Positions 12,433 to 12,597 of a stretch of DNA of 12,597 bases are shown here, one piece after another. The stretch comes from an uncultured Prevotellaceae bacterium. GTDB lineage: Bacteria; Bacteroidota; Bacteroidia; Bacteroidales; Bacteroidaceae. Every line of letters starts with the position of its first letter. Position 1 is the first letter of the stretch. The notes below the pieces were generated by a model, which saw only the letters and a list, made by a program, of their open reading frames with translations, was not told the DNA's origin and made no database searches. A program made the position numbers and the translations under genes. The stretch spans positions 1-12,597 of the forward strand of contig CALEPV010000086.1 of the NCBI GenBank assembly GCA_937910905.1, given 5' to 3'.

Positions 12433-12597
12433 CGGCTTATACATCGTTGGGGGAAAGAAAGTCTTGGTGAAGTAATTTGTGATTATGTGAGAATCCTAAT
12501 CAGTGGTAATTCGTGTAAAAGTTAATACGACAATGAAAAAGATAGGCTCTATGTTGAATCGTGTGGGTAGATATTTGGTGGTATAGTAGATTATTTG
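12433..12597. other. Right flank, no convincing gene
   Basis: This is an AT-rich stretch. The only start with a readable frame is ATG 12533, giving a 17-residue peptide (MKKIGSMLNRVGRYLVV) ending at TAG 12584-12586. It has no supporting evidence and could be a chance frame or a leader peptide of a gene beyond the window. No TAnnTTTG promoter was found here. Confidence 0.4.

Noticed and set aside
12533..12586. 17-codon frame MKKIGSMLNRVGRYLVV
   Set aside because: Too short, with no promoter or conserved context visible within the window.

Overview
The window looks like chromosomal DNA from a Bacteroidota bacterium, most likely order Bacteroidales and Prevotella-like. The reasons are Bacteroidota-type promoters (TTTG, about 20 bases, TAnnTTTG), the absence of clear Shine-Dalgarno sites, a long QueA, a DUF2027-Smr protein, a carboxynorspermidine dehydrogenase-type gene, and a secreted protein that ends in a type IX secretion (Por) sorting domain. 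The genus is inferred from family resemblance, not from a search.

Left part (253-8258, minus strand): eight genes read right to left with gaps of 57 bases or less, or with overlaps. In order of transcription they are a DUF2027-Smr protein, queA, a Nudix hydrolase, a 4'-phosphopantetheinyl transferase, an exported histidine acid phosphatase, xth-type exonuclease III, a carboxynorspermidine dehydrogenase-like enzyme, and recA. A full-consensus Bacteroidota promoter lies just before the first gene, so the set can be read as one long housekeeping operon. It mixes DNA repair (recA, xth, possibly Smr) with tRNA modification, carrier-protein activation and polyamine synthesis. Two short heptanucleotide arrays (ATTnnnn, five units each) occur here. 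One forms the 3' end of xth, including its stop codon, and the other lies in frame inside queA.

Middle part (8259-9302): about 1 kb without a convincing gene, densely filled with repeats. It holds two copies of a module (AAATCCA...CCGTGCCGTGC followed by about 100 bases of pyrimidines), each beside a minus-strand promoter. It also holds a 21-bp tandem array with an internal inverted repeat, a 23-25-bp polypyrimidine array with G-quadruplex potential on the minus strand, and two copies of a double-hairpin unit 99 bases apart. A 104-codon plus-strand frame runs out of the hairpin element and is at best a gene remnant.

Right part (9303-12597): a small acidic DUF2795 protein (minus) and a large exported protein (plus) are divergently transcribed from a 151-base spacer. 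The large protein has a signal peptide, a discoidin-like N-terminal region, an HEGIH...FHEGG zincin-type active site and a Por sorting domain, so it is probably a surface or secreted metallopeptidase. Its stop codon lies inside a word shared with the 21-bp array. A 22-bp tandem array with a 16-bp perfect palindrome follows directly. The last 165 bases hold nothing convincing.

The most unusual content is the family of repeats with periods of 7 and 21-22 bp placed at gene ends. No CRISPR array, tRNA, rRNA or intact insertion sequence was seen.
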